Below are positions 26,069-34,070 of a DNA stretch of 36,311 bases, piece by piece; within the stretch, counting starts at the first letter, position 1; every line of letters begins with the position of its first letter. A model generated the notes under the pieces. The model saw nothing but the letters and a program-made list of their open reading frames with translations, did not search any database and was not told the DNA's origin. Both the position numbers and the translations under genes were made by a program. This stretch comes from Candidatus Obscuribacterales bacterium (GTDB lineage: Bacteria; Cyanobacteriota; Vampirovibrionia; Obscuribacterales; Obscuribacteraceae): the NCBI GenBank assembly GCA_019745505.1, contig JAIETE010000249.1, positions 1-36,311 on the forward strand, in the 5' to 3' direction.

Positions 26069-26220
26069 CGCGCCAGCGCTTCATGCCCGGCGAAAAGCCA
26101 AGCGGCAAAGCCCTCGCGTCAAGGCTAAACCCTGACGGGTGGCTCCTTCGGAGCCAGCCTTGCACGCCAGGAACCCGCTTTGCCGCAAATCCGGCATGAG
26201 GGCATGTGCGTGCTGGCGCG
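26069..26220. repeat. 152-base nested stem-loop upstream of the integrase gene
   Basis: Successive arms pair in order: CGCGCCAGC (26069-26077) with GCTGGCGCG (26212-26220); CATGCC (26082-26087) with GGCATG (26201-26206, or alternatively 26193-26198); GCGGCAAAGC (26102-26111) with GCTTTGCCGC (26177-26186); GCGT-CAAGGCT (26116-26126) with AGCCTTG-C-ACGC (26156-26167); and the hairpin GGCTCC-TTC-GGAGCC (26141-26155). A side hairpin GGC-GAAAA-GCC lies at 26089-26099. It could be a structured RNA leader, a folded single-strand recombination site or a miniature repeat. It ends 133 bases before the integrase start. Confidence 0.75.
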
Positions 26221-26295
26221 AGATTTTTTATTCACATCAAAGCCCGGAAACGCCCATCAAACGACCCTTTCGAAAGATAAAAATTTTTCCGAAGT

Positions 26296-26312
26296 GTCTA
26301 CATATTGTCTAC
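26296..26312 (+). promoter_or_regulatory. Phased GTCTAC pair, putative integrase arm sites (left)
   Basis: GTCTAC at 26296 and again at 26307, 11 bases apart (one helical turn), same orientation, 42 bases before the integrase ATG. The same hexamer recurs with 10-11-base phasing just after the gene. Binding by this integrase is inference. Confidence 0.45.
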
Positions 26313-26353
26313 GCGACTTTGCCGGCTACCCCAAAATTGAAAAGGCAGGAAAC

Positions 26354-27574
26354 ATGCCCAAGTTGACGAAATTATTCATCTCAAGTATCAAGCCCCCGGA
26401 AAAAGGTCAGATCTTCTTTCGGGATTCATCATTAATTGGTCTGGGGCTGCGAGTAACTCCGAGCAGCTGCTGTTATATAGTGGAGGCTAGAGTAAATGGT
26501 GTGCTGCGCAGAATCACGCTCGGCAAAGAGTCGCAATTGACACCGACCGCCGCACGGAAGAAGGCGCAAAAGCTCTTGGCTCAAATGGCAGCCGGAAAAG
26601 ATCCGACCATCGAAAAGGCTAAGAAGAAGATTCGGGGAGCGACTCTTCAGGAAGTTCTCGACCACTTCTTGTCGGTGCGCATCCTAAAACCAAACACTGT
26701 GCGCACATATCGGCAAATGGTTCCTCGCTGTCTTGGAGATTGGCTGGACTTGCCAGTCACGGCAATCACACGTGAGATGGTCGAGCAACGCCACATGAGC
26801 TTGCGCAAAACAACACAGCAAGGCACAACTGGCGAAGCGCAAGCAAACACCGTCATGCACATCCTTGGAACTTTGCTCAACTTTGCCGCGGCCAATTATG
26901 AAATCGACGGCAAACCAATCCTGCTTGTGAATCCGGTGAAGAGACTCTCTAACAATCGGCGCTGGTATCCGCATCGTAGACGGCAGAGCATCATTCCTGA
27001 CCACAAATTGTCGGCATGGTACGCCGCCGTGATGGAACTCCGCCACCAAAAGGTCAAAGACTATTTGATGCTGCTCTTGCTCACCGGGTTGCGCCGCAAT
27101 GAAGGCGCGACACTTCGATGGGAGGATATCGACTTTCGATCGAAAGTCTTAAGGGTCAGAGCAGAACTAGCGAAGAACGGAAACGAGCATCGTCTCCCCT
27201 TGAGCGATTACCTTTACGAAATGCTGCACCGACGATATCTCGAACGGGGCGATTCGGAGTACGTATTTCCGGGACAAAGTGGAAAGCACCATATGGTAGA
27301 CTCGGATCATGTCATTGAAGGAGTTGCAGCGAAAGCCGATTGTCCGTTCATGCTTCACGATCTTCGCCGAACTTTTTTGACTGTAGCGGAACGCCTTGCT
27401 CTCCCATATGTGGTGCTCAAAAAGCTGGCCAATCACTCTGGAAGAAACGACACGACATTTGGTTATCTCGTAATTGACGTGGAGAGACTTCGCGAACCAA
27501 TGCAAATAATCACTAATGAATTTCTAAAGCTGTGCAATGCTAACAAGCAAAATCAATGCGATTTTGATGAATAG
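26354..27574 (+). CDS. Tyrosine recombinase / phage-type integrase
   Basis: A 406-aa integrase. The N-terminal ~85 residues resemble the arm-DNA-binding domain of P4/DUF4102-type integrases (KLFISSIKPPEKGQIFFRD, GLGLRVTPS, RRITLGKESQLTPTAARKKA). A SAM-like core-binding domain (~95-205) follows, then the catalytic domain with TGLRRNEGATLRWEDID (Arg ~247), KNGNEHRLPL (Lys), LHDLRRTF (His and Arg), LANHSGR (His) and a final Tyr in TTFGYLV. All catalytic residues appear present, so it is probably active. ATG 26354 is chosen (AGGA 5 nt upstream, canonical MPKLTK start); the frame opens at 26180 but that part overlaps the stem-loop. It lies beside the right direct repeat. Confidence 0.95.
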   Translation: MPKLTKLFISSIKPPEKGQIFFRDSSLIGLGLRVTPSSCCYIVEARVNGVLRRITLGKESQLTPTAARKKAQKLLAQMAAGKDPTIEKAKKKIRGATLQEVLDHFLSVRILKPNTVRTYRQMVPRCLGDWLDLPVTAITREMVEQRHMSLRKTTQQGTTGEAQANTVMHILGTLLNFAAANYEIDGKPILLVNPVKRLSNNRRWYPHRRRQSIIPDHKLSAWYAAVMELRHQKVKDYLMLLLLTGLRRNEGATLRWEDIDFRSKVLRVRAELAKNGNEHRLPLSDYLYEMLHRRYLERGDSEYVFPGQSGKHHMVDSDHVIEGVAAKADCPFMLHDLRRTFLTVAERLALPYVVLKKLANHSGRNDTTFGYLVIDVERLREPMQIITNEFLKLCNANKQNQCDFDE

Positions 27575-27580
27575 CCGTTT

Positions 27581-27607
27581 TTCTACAGTTGTCTACAATG
27601 AGTCTAC
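27581..27607 (+). promoter_or_regulatory. Phased TTCTAC/GTCTAC triplet, putative integrase arm sites (right)
   Basis: TTCTAC at 27581, GTCTAC at 27591 and GTCTAC at 27602, spaced 10 and 11 bases, same orientation as the pair upstream of the gene. It starts 7 bases after the integrase stop and lies about 90 bases before the right direct repeat, a typical arm-site position. Confidence 0.5.
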
Positions 27608-27694
27608 GGAAGGCTCTGCACATGCGCGAAGAAAGCGCCGGAAACTCGCGCGGCAACGCAGCCTCCGCACTACCAGTAGTGCATGCAGGCCAAG

Positions 27695-27715
27695 AAAGAT
27701 CGATTATCAGGGGAT
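27695..27715 (+). repeat. Right 21-base direct repeat (putative attR)
   Basis: AAAGATCGATTATC-A-GGGGAT, differing from the copy at 24189-24209 only at base 15. It spans the stop codon (27707-27709, minus strand) of the TPR/protease gene, so insertion here would keep that gene's coding sequence. Confidence 0.55.
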
Positions 27716-29761
27716 TTTTCTCAGATGTTCCGCTGTTTCAAGATCTTTCCTGCTCAAATCCATCTTCCCAAGTTCATGATATCCCAAGGCGCGAAGCTCA
27801 TATGCATCTATCAATTTCGGATTGAGTTTGATTGCTGTTGTTGAATCTTCAACTTGAAGTTTGTACTGTTCGAGTTCCGTATAAACCCAAGCCCTACTCA
27901 AATAGTGCATCGGTGCATCTGGTTGCATCCTTATCAATGCGCTCAGGTCATCCAGGGCCTTCGAATAGTCTTTAAGCTCTCGATAAGCAACAGCACGATA
28001 GTGGTGACACTGAGGGATGAAGTCGCTATCCAACTTCATCACTTTGTCGAACAATTCAATAGCTTTAGATTCTTGATTGCTGCGCAAAAAGTTTCGCGCA
28101 TCGTCAAACATCATTGCAGCAGTCATTTCGCCAGGCGGCATAGGCTCAAAAATAACCCGTCTACCAGGATAGTCAAACACTACGGTTTTGAATCGTCGAA
28201 AAAAGTTATTACCCAAAATAAATTCATTTGCGGCTTTTGGGGCCTCATGGGACGGAAACACATCCACGTTTGACGCACCAAAATCAACGCAGCCAATTTG
28301 AATGCTCTTCAAGGCAACATGAGCTCTTCTCATTTTCCCCAACCATGGCCCAGATATATAACCGTTATACTCATACTTCCGAGGCAAAATCGACCTTATC
28401 GTAGAATCGGCGGAAGTACTTACAGGACACCCGGTATCCAAAAGCACAACTGCATCGATTTTTCCATTGAGTTTGACAGCACAGTGAGGTTGGTGCAATC
28501 GAATCAACATTGGAACGACAACTGCATTGCTTGACAGTTTGGAACTGTAAGTATTGCTTAGAGTCACTTGCTTTTTCGAGTAGTCGATTGCAACGACAAA
28601 ATTCTCCAGAAGATTGCCTCCTAAAAATCCTCGCATGGTTTTATGATCGGGAAGACCGTCACCGACAGAAAAAATAAATTTCGGCACGCTCAAAGAGCCT
28701 AAATTCATATCCCTAGATGTAAAAAAACCCGTGAAATATTCTTCACCATTTGCCTTGCTTTTTCTCAATCGAAATTTCTCTACTTCCGAAATTTCAGATA
28801 CCGCGTTCTTCCATATTTCAGAGTGCCCGCAGCCAGTATCCAACATAATTTCCAAAGCATGACCATTGACCTGTGCGGGCACGCCGATATGATTTTCGTC
28901 ATCATAGTGAAACGGCAAAATAATCGGTCCGTTTTTGAGTTGATCATTTAAAAACTCTTTCGGATTCACACTTGCAGTTCCTGCAAAATCCACGAGTGGA
29001 TTGCAGAGCCGCATCTCTGCTAGCTCATCGGGTTTTGCACGTTTGGCAAAATTCTGCCAATCTGCTTGAGCCAAATGAGACATCCCAGCTAATTCATAAG
29101 TCCTGGCACGATAACCCAAATCAAAAACATCGGTGTTTTTGAAAGACAAAGCCTTAGTCCTAAACCCTATCGCCTTTTCGTATTCGCCTAGCTCTTCGTA
29201 AGCACCTGCTGCGATTCCATTCACAAAATTACAGTGGTGACCAAGATTCCAAATAGTGTAGCAATCGTCAAGCGCCTTCTGAGGTTGCCACACATCAGCG
29301 TAAGCGCTCGCACGAGTTTCATAGAATCTCACATCTTTAGGATCTAATTTGATGGCGGCATCTGTGTCTGCCAGAAGTTTTTGAAATTCTCCCAATTGTC
29401 TAAATGCTTCACCTCGTAAATGCAGCGGCAAAGCCCAGCGGGGGGCGAGCTTAATTGCAGAGGTGTAATCCTGCACGGCTTTCTGGTATTTGCCCAAAAA
29501 CGAATAGACATCACCACGCTCGGCATAGGCATCTGCGCTTCTCGGTCTCCTTGCAATCAACTGATTTAGAATCAGCAACGCAGACTGATACTGCTTTTGG
29601 TCTACAAGTTTTTGCGCCTTTTTCAGAAGATTGACAGGCTGCTTTGAACAAATTGCAGCTTTGCGCAAATTAGAAACTTTCGCTGCAGCAGACGATGTGC
29701 ATAGTCCTATGAGCAGACCAAGCAAAAGAGACACGCGAATCTGATTTGAGTTAGCGAACAA
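27707..29761 (-). CDS. Exported TPR protein with two-lobed retropepsin-like protease domain
   Basis: A 684-aa protein. The N-terminal signal peptide (IRVSLLLGLLIGLCTSS, cut after AAA) is followed by five to six TPR units (~40-245; e.g. SADAYAERGDVYSFLGKYQK), then two aspartyl-protease lobes: LDTGCGHSE with Asp near 308 and LLDTGCPVST with Asp near 441, each followed by a later hydrophobic-hydrophobic-Gly flap/strand (GFLGGNLL; FILGNNFFRRF). Three TPR units close the protein (~570-680). Bacterial retropepsin-like domains usually have one lobe and dimerise; here both lobes are in one chain, as in pepsins. TTG 29761 is preferred over TTG 29797: GGGAG is 6 nt upstream and the signal peptide is then normal. 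The DNA is visibly A+T-richer than its neighbours, and the gene abuts the element. Confidence 0.85.
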   Translation of the reverse strand: MFANSNQIRVSLLLGLLIGLCTSSAAAKVSNLRKAAICSKQPVNLLKKAQKLVDQKQYQSALLILNQLIARRPRSADAYAERGDVYSFLGKYQKAVQDYTSAIKLAPRWALPLHLRGEAFRQLGEFQKLLADTDAAIKLDPKDVRFYETRASAYADVWQPQKALDDCYTIWNLGHHCNFVNGIAAGAYEELGEYEKAIGFRTKALSFKNTDVFDLGYRARTYELAGMSHLAQADWQNFAKRAKPDELAEMRLCNPLVDFAGTASVNPKEFLNDQLKNGPIILPFHYDDENHIGVPAQVNGHALEIMLDTGCGHSEIWKNAVSEISEVEKFRLRKSKANGEEYFTGFFTSRDMNLGSLSVPKFIFSVGDGLPDHKTMRGFLGGNLLENFVVAIDYSKKQVTLSNTYSSKLSSNAVVVPMLIRLHQPHCAVKLNGKIDAVVLLDTGCPVSTSADSTIRSILPRKYEYNGYISGPWLGKMRRAHVALKSIQIGCVDFGASNVDVFPSHEAPKAANEFILGNNFFRRFKTVVFDYPGRRVIFEPMPPGEMTAAMMFDDARNFLRSNQESKAIELFDKVMKLDSDFIPQCHHYRAVAYRELKDYSKALDDLSALIRMQPDAPMHYLSRAWVYTELEQYKLQVEDSTTAIKLNPKLIDAYELRALGYHELGKMDLSRKDLETAEHLRKIP

Positions 29762-29817
29762 TTGAAGCTCCCACAATGCGAGCAAACTTGTGCGCAATAT
29801 ACCACCGATAACAAATG

Positions 29818-29860
29818 TTAAAAACTGCAGAGACGACGCTTTGGCATCGTCCCTACAGTT
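29818..29860 (-). terminator. Rho-independent terminator of the VWA gene
   Basis: A long imperfect stem on the minus strand: AACTGTAGGGACGA pairs with TCGTCTCTGCAGTT around a 10-base loop, followed by TTTTT-A. It begins 46 bases after the stop at 29907. Confidence 0.75.
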
Positions 29861-29906
29861 CTGGCATGTTGCGGTCGTGGTTAAACTTTGCTGTTATACC
29901 TCGTGT

Positions 29907-32723
29907 TTAGCTGAAGAGATTGGCGTCTCGTGCGGATGCAACCAGCCAATTGACCATTCCAGGAACCGCTAGCCCACCGGCAATCGCCAGTATTCCGTAG
30001 GCAAGTCTGGCTGAATGAGGAAGCCCATCGTTTTCTTTCGGCGCCCCCTGAGCCATAGCAAAGATTGCCTTGCAGGCAAGAGCAGCACCCAACAAGAGTC
30101 CAAGGATTTCTATTCCATTGGCCATAATGTTCAGCATCGCTTCCAGGTTAGCCATATTGTTTACTCTGACGGTTCCCGCTGTATTGACACCCGTAATGTA
30201 TGTCGCATCGTAGCCTTGTGGACCAACTGTTCCGTTGGTAGCAGCTTGAAGGTCAGGCGAGTACTTGGAGTACTGGTCGTAATTGCGTTGAGAATATCCG
30301 CCTGATGCAGCAAGTACATCCGGCTGCAAGGACCCTTGAAGCACAGGTGCTGCAACCTCTGTCTGCTGATAGTTAGTTGTCGCTGAATAGTTGGTGCGAC
30401 TAACATTCGGCAGCACAGATGCCAGAGATACCGGCGTCACTATATTGTGTGCGCAGGCAATGACAGCGGCTTTGGCGACCTTACCCGCATGCAAGAATTC
30501 CTCAACTTTCTTGTTAGCAGCAAGACAGGCAATTTCAGAGGCTTGCGCAGGAGTGCTATTCTTTGATACTTCTGCACTGGAAACAGCGGAGTAGTCAACC
30601 GAGAAATCCGTTCCACCTGGCTGCCATTTTGCTATAAATCTTTCCAGGTCGTCGCCGGCAGTTGCACTACGCGCGATTGCAGTAAAGGGACCGATCTCGC
30701 GATGGTTCTTGAAAAATTCATGGGCATCCATAATACCGTTATCCAACGCCAGTTCATAGAATTTGGGCGTGGCTATGTACGGTGCCATAATGTAGATCTC
30801 TTCGTTGAAGCTCGGCTGTGGGCCATGCACCCAAAGAACAGTTCCACCCTTAGCTTCCCCTGCGAGTTCAGCCGCTTTCACAACGGCTTGCAAGTTGTCT
30901 TGTCCGCCGCTCATACTTGTCGCGCCAAGTTTCTCCAACCCCTCATTGAATTGAAGAACCTCAGGAACTCCATTTTGATCGGATGCAATGATTATCGATT
31001 TCGGCATAGAGGCAGGCAACTTAGACAGTGCAGACTTCAGCTCTTTCACGTGATCCTTTACGCTTTGCGAGCCGTCGACAACAATTACAAGATGACTGGG
31101 AGAAGGTGCATCTATCTTTCTGACGGTCTGAACGATAAACGAACCGGCTTTGATAAACGGGTCTCGTACAATGTTCGGTCCGAAAGTGGCGGGGCGAGAC
31201 ACACGAATCGACAAGCCCGAACCGGAGAGATCTTCCTCCTTAATGGTGCCGGTAAGCACCTTCTCTCCGGTTGCAGATTTTCCAGATCGAATTCCTTTTA
31301 GATTCATCGACAGATTTTCAGGCGAACGAATACTCATTGTGTTGTCGGTGGCGATAGCGAAGTTGTTATCGATAAAACGTGGCAGCGAAACAGAGGCTTC
31401 GGTCAGGGTATGCAATTTAAGCGGAACAACTACAGCCACTCTAACTTTCATTTCGCCTTGCGAAGGTACCGGATAGCAATGCAAGAGCGTGCGTCCGCGT
31501 CCCAGATCGGTAACGATTGCAGGCGCATCGTGTCCCGCTTCGATTGCCGATTGGAAAGCATTCGCCGCCGGACCGGAAACGTTGAAGCGGGCATCCTTCG
31601 GCTCACCGCCCGGCCAAACTGTCATCTGAGAAATAACAGCACCTTCGGGCAGCCCAATTTCCGCGCGCGCTTCTTGTCTTTGATAAGTGCGATTTTTGAA
31701 AACAAATGTCCAATTTATGGTGGCACTCAGTGTAGTCGGATTTACGACACCAGTCATCGCCGATCTGATCAGGGACAGCCCTGATATCGGCGCGCCTACT
31801 ACGTGTCGCTGCAAGTAGTCGTCAGGCATCGATGAAAAGTCAGATGATTTATCGTCTCTGAAAGGCTTGCCGGTGACGGAGAAATACAATTGGCGCTGGG
31901 TTGTAGGCTCTATACGAATGAACAGTCCAGGTATACCGGCGGCCTTCTCATTGGCACATTCCATCATCAGATCGCGCTCAGGATTGATCTGGCGCAAGAA
32001 ATCCAGACCGCTCTTTCTTTCGGCGACACTCTCCGATGTAGACATATACTCGGCAACGCGAATGCAGATAGAACGCGCTTCCGAACCGACAAACAGCAAG
32101 GTCGAAAAGATTACGCCAATAACAGAGTAGAGGACCGTCCGCAATTGAGAACTGCGGAGTTCACGAGACAGGCGCAAACTATTCGCCAAAAACATCGAAC
32201 TGGCTGCGGCAAGAGTTGCAATGACAGCAATACTGGTGAAGGCGCCCGAATGAGCATTGCCGCTGGATTCATCAACTGCAGGATAATGCAGTATTACGGC
32301 AGCCCAACCAATTGCGGCGATGATTGAGGCTGTTCCTATCGCCATACCGTTCATGATGCCGCGGCGTTTCGCAAAGCGCCTGTCATCGCGCGATATTGAT
32401 TTCCAGACTACAAAGTTGGCAATCGGAACCATGGACGCCAGTGCGATTTCAATCATCGTCTCCAGTGGATGTTTCAACAACATGAGGGTGATTCGATCGC
32501 AGCAAGCAATTGCGGCGGCAGCCATCAGCAGTCCGGGAAGCAGCACGCCGAGAGTCATGATTCCCATGCCTTCCGGGGTGCTGAACAATCCCTTCTCTTG
32601 AAACGGAGAGGCAAAAGAGTCGTAGAACGTGTCGGGGCGCCGCCCTGAATTCGTGTTATTGGACTCCTGCTTCTGTGCGCATTCCTGTTCGTCGTCGACA
32701 GGCGGAATACCTGTGAATGTCAT
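29907..32723 (-). CDS. VIT/VWA-type multi-pass membrane protein
   Basis: 938 aa. A polar N-terminus is followed by five TM helices (~54-75, 88-108, 125-145, 163-181, 197-213). Then comes a large beta-rich region (~225-530) resembling a VIT domain (TINWTFVFKNRTYQRQEARAEIGLPEGAVI...VSGPAA). A von Willebrand A domain (~540-720) follows, with the MIDAS start VVDGSQS near 548 and later G-G-T and D motifs. A Ser/Thr/Gln/Tyr-rich stretch (~760-860) leads to two C-terminal TM helices (~875-932). VIT-VWA proteins bind divalent metal and protein ligands. ATG 32723 is chosen for GGAGG 8 nt upstream; the frame extends to 32846 without support. A strong terminator follows. The VIT assignment is moderate, VWA stronger. 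Confidence 0.85.
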   Translation of the reverse strand: MTFTGIPPVDDEQECAQKQESNNTNSGRRPDTFYDSFASPFQEKGLFSTPEGMGIMTLGVLLPGLLMAAAAIACCDRITLMLLKHPLETMIEIALASMVPIANFVVWKSISRDDRRFAKRRGIMNGMAIGTASIIAAIGWAAVILHYPAVDESSGNAHSGAFTSIAVIATLAAASSMFLANSLRLSRELRSSQLRTVLYSVIGVIFSTLLFVGSEARSICIRVAEYMSTSESVAERKSGLDFLRQINPERDLMMECANEKAAGIPGLFIRIEPTTQRQLYFSVTGKPFRDDKSSDFSSMPDDYLQRHVVGAPISGLSLIRSAMTGVVNPTTLSATINWTFVFKNRTYQRQEARAEIGLPEGAVISQMTVWPGGEPKDARFNVSGPAANAFQSAIEAGHDAPAIVTDLGRGRTLLHCYPVPSQGEMKVRVAVVVPLKLHTLTEASVSLPRFIDNNFAIATDNTMSIRSPENLSMNLKGIRSGKSATGEKVLTGTIKEEDLSGSGLSIRVSRPATFGPNIVRDPFIKAGSFIVQTVRKIDAPSPSHLVIVVDGSQSVKDHVKELKSALSKLPASMPKSIIIASDQNGVPEVLQFNEGLEKLGATSMSGGQDNLQAVVKAAELAGEAKGGTVLWVHGPQPSFNEEIYIMAPYIATPKFYELALDNGIMDAHEFFKNHREIGPFTAIARSATAGDDLERFIAKWQPGGTDFSVDYSAVSSAEVSKNSTPAQASEIACLAANKKVEEFLHAGKVAKAAVIACAHNIVTPVSLASVLPNVSRTNYSATTNYQQTEVAAPVLQGSLQPDVLAASGGYSQRNYDQYSKYSPDLQAATNGTVGPQGYDATYITGVNTAGTVRVNNMANLEAMLNIMANGIEILGLLLGAALACKAIFAMAQGAPKENDGLPHSARLAYGILAIAGGLAVPGMVNWLVASARDANLFS

Positions 32724-32851
32724 GTCTAAATCCTCCGTCAGGGCAATTGAAAGTAGATGCAACGGCATTGATCCGCGCAGTGCGGACCTCGCGCCTGAGC
32801 CGGATAGCCGCCGTAAGGCAGCGCATCGTAGATGCCGGCGCTCCATTGCAT

Positions 32852-32883
32852 GAGTCAGCGCCGAAAACGGCGCTTTTTGACTC
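32852..32883 (+). terminator. Terminator-like hairpin between divergent genes
   Basis: AGCGCCG-AAAA-CGGCGCT followed by TTTT on the plus strand, with outer arms GAGTCA and TGACTC extending the stem. In form it is a rightward intrinsic terminator, but no supported rightward gene lies before it. Confidence 0.5.
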
Positions 32884-33047
32884 TTTGTGTTTGTTGGTAA
32901 GGTTTGAAAACGCCTGAAGGGCGCCTCTCGGACCTTAACAATCTACGACAGCCGAACGGTTGATTCGATGGGGAAAACCCTGAAATGGTATTGTGTCTAT
33001 CCACCAGACAGGTACGAATTGACTTACGCCTCCTGGGCAATATCGCC

Positions 33048-33056
33048 TGATACAAT
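33048..33056 (+). promoter_or_regulatory. Extended -10 promoter candidate
   Basis: TGA-TACAAT fits the extended -10 form TGn-TATAAT. It ends 40 bases before the ATG at 33097, leaving a leader of about 35 nt. No good -35 hexamer is at 17 bp; extended -10 promoters can lack one. Confidence 0.4.
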
Positions 33057-33096
33057 AATGCCTCGCCAAATTGACACGCCTTTTCGAGAGAGAATT

Positions 33097-34065
33097 ATGT
33101 CAACTTCGACCGGCAAAAAGAAAGTTCTGGTGACCGACAGTCTATTTATTTTCCAGGAGCACGTAGACAAACTGGAAGCTGCTGATTGCGTTGTTGAGCG
33201 GCTCGACAAACCGGCCGCCAGTGAAGAAGAGTTGATTGAAGCAATCAAAGGAAAACAGGGCTACATACTGGGCGGAATTGAGCATGTCACGGAAAAGGTA
33301 ATAGCGGCTGCAGATTGTCTCGAAGCGCTCGTTTTTACAGGCACTGATTGGCTTCATTTTGTACCCGGGCATGAAGAAGCAACAAGAAGAGGCATCGCCG
33401 TATCAAATTGCCCCGGCGCCAATGCAATGGCGGTCGCAGAATTTGCCGTGATGTTGATGCTGGCTATGCAGAGAAATATCTTCGCGCTCGGCAGGACAGG
33501 CGATAAGTCGTTTCAAACTTGCAAGTCATTGCTCACAGCCAGAATAGGCATCATTGGGCTGGGCACAATCGGCGCCGCAGTAGCTCGCATGTTGAAGGGA
33601 CTTGGAGCAACTGATATTTCCTACTGGAGCAATCGGCGAAAACCAGATCTGGAAAGGGAAATCGGCATACAATTCAAAGATTTGCATGATTTGTTGCGGC
33701 ATTCAGATGTTATCTCGTTGCACGCATCAAAGGCAGCAGGAGCAGGCTACATCGGAGCGAAAGAACTGGCGTTGCTGCCGGATGGTGCATTAATAATCGA
33801 CACTTCTTTTCACGGAGCAATCAACAAAGAAGCGCTGTTTTCGGAGTTGCATAAAAAAAGACTGAGGGCTGCCGTTGACCACCTTCCGGGTGATGACTTT
33901 AAAACTCTGCCGGCAGATACTTTCTTCTATTCCAATGAATCTACGGCTTACAATACATTCGAAGCTAATAAGAGAGCCAGCGATATAGCAACGTCGTCGA
34001 TGATCAATTTGCTTTCGGGAAAGGCGGACAAATTCGTCGTCAATGCTCACAAGTTAAAAGTCTGA
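33097..34065 (+). CDS. D-2-hydroxyacid dehydrogenase homologue lacking catalytic Arg and His
   Basis: A 322-aa protein with the fold of SerA/LdhA-type dehydrogenases. The substrate-side block FTGTDWLHFVPGHEEATRRG then AVSNCPGANAMAVAEFAVML is well kept, and the NAD-binding loop GIIGLGTIG is at 151-159. But the strand that normally reads N-T-[AS]-R-G is DTSFHGAINKEAL, with F238 in the place of the catalytic Arg, and the C-terminal P-H-x-[AG] motif is replaced by SNESTAYNT near 279-287, so the catalytic His is missing. It probably binds NAD without normal dehydrogenase activity, or uses a different chemistry. ATG 33097 is preferred (GAGAGA just upstream; canonical MSTSTGKKKVLVTD). A CheY-like gene follows. 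Confidence 0.88.
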   Translation: MSTSTGKKKVLVTDSLFIFQEHVDKLEAADCVVERLDKPAASEEELIEAIKGKQGYILGGIEHVTEKVIAAADCLEALVFTGTDWLHFVPGHEEATRRGIAVSNCPGANAMAVAEFAVMLMLAMQRNIFALGRTGDKSFQTCKSLLTARIGIIGLGTIGAAVARMLKGLGATDISYWSNRRKPDLEREIGIQFKDLHDLLRHSDVISLHASKAAGAGYIGAKELALLPDGALIIDTSFHGAINKEALFSELHKKRLRAAVDHLPGDDFKTLPADTFFYSNESTAYNTFEANKRASDIATSSMINLLSGKADKFVVNAHKLKV

Positions 34066-34070
34066 ATTAA

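Larger units (their letters stand above)
24189..27715 (+). mobile_element. Putative small integrated element: RHS tail, structured DNA, tyrosine recombinase
   Basis: Bounded by 21-base direct repeats (20/21 identical). It contains an RHS C-terminal fragment, a small membrane-protein ORF on the opposite strand, an inverted-repeat-rich non-coding stretch, a 152-base nested stem-loop and an integrase gene whose stop is 121 bases from the right repeat. Phased GTCTAC motifs flank the integrase gene. Recombinase next to one att-like repeat is the standard arrangement for integrative elements. No tRNA is at either end; the right repeat covers the 3' end (stop codon) of the TPR/protease gene. Excision would leave bpt and that gene convergent and intact. 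That the repeats are true att sites is inference. Confidence 0.5.
32724..33096. other. Divergent intergenic region, VWA gene to dehydrogenase-like gene
   Basis: This 373-base gap holds the terminator-like hairpin at 32852-32883 and an extended -10 element at 33048-33056. Nothing else stands out. Confidence 0.4.

Noticed and set aside
26180..26353. N-terminal extension of the integrase frame
   Set aside because: It overlaps the stem-loop and the GTCTAC pair; ATG 26354 has an SD and the canonical family start.
27537..27779. 80-aa plus-strand ORF over the right repeat
   Set aside because: Arg/Ser-rich and overlapping both the integrase end and the TPR/protease gene; its KIDYQG is simply the repeat read in frame.
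32629..32853. Rightward ORF before the hairpin at 32852
   Set aside because: It is antisense to the N-terminal part of the VWA gene and has no SD or protein-like composition.
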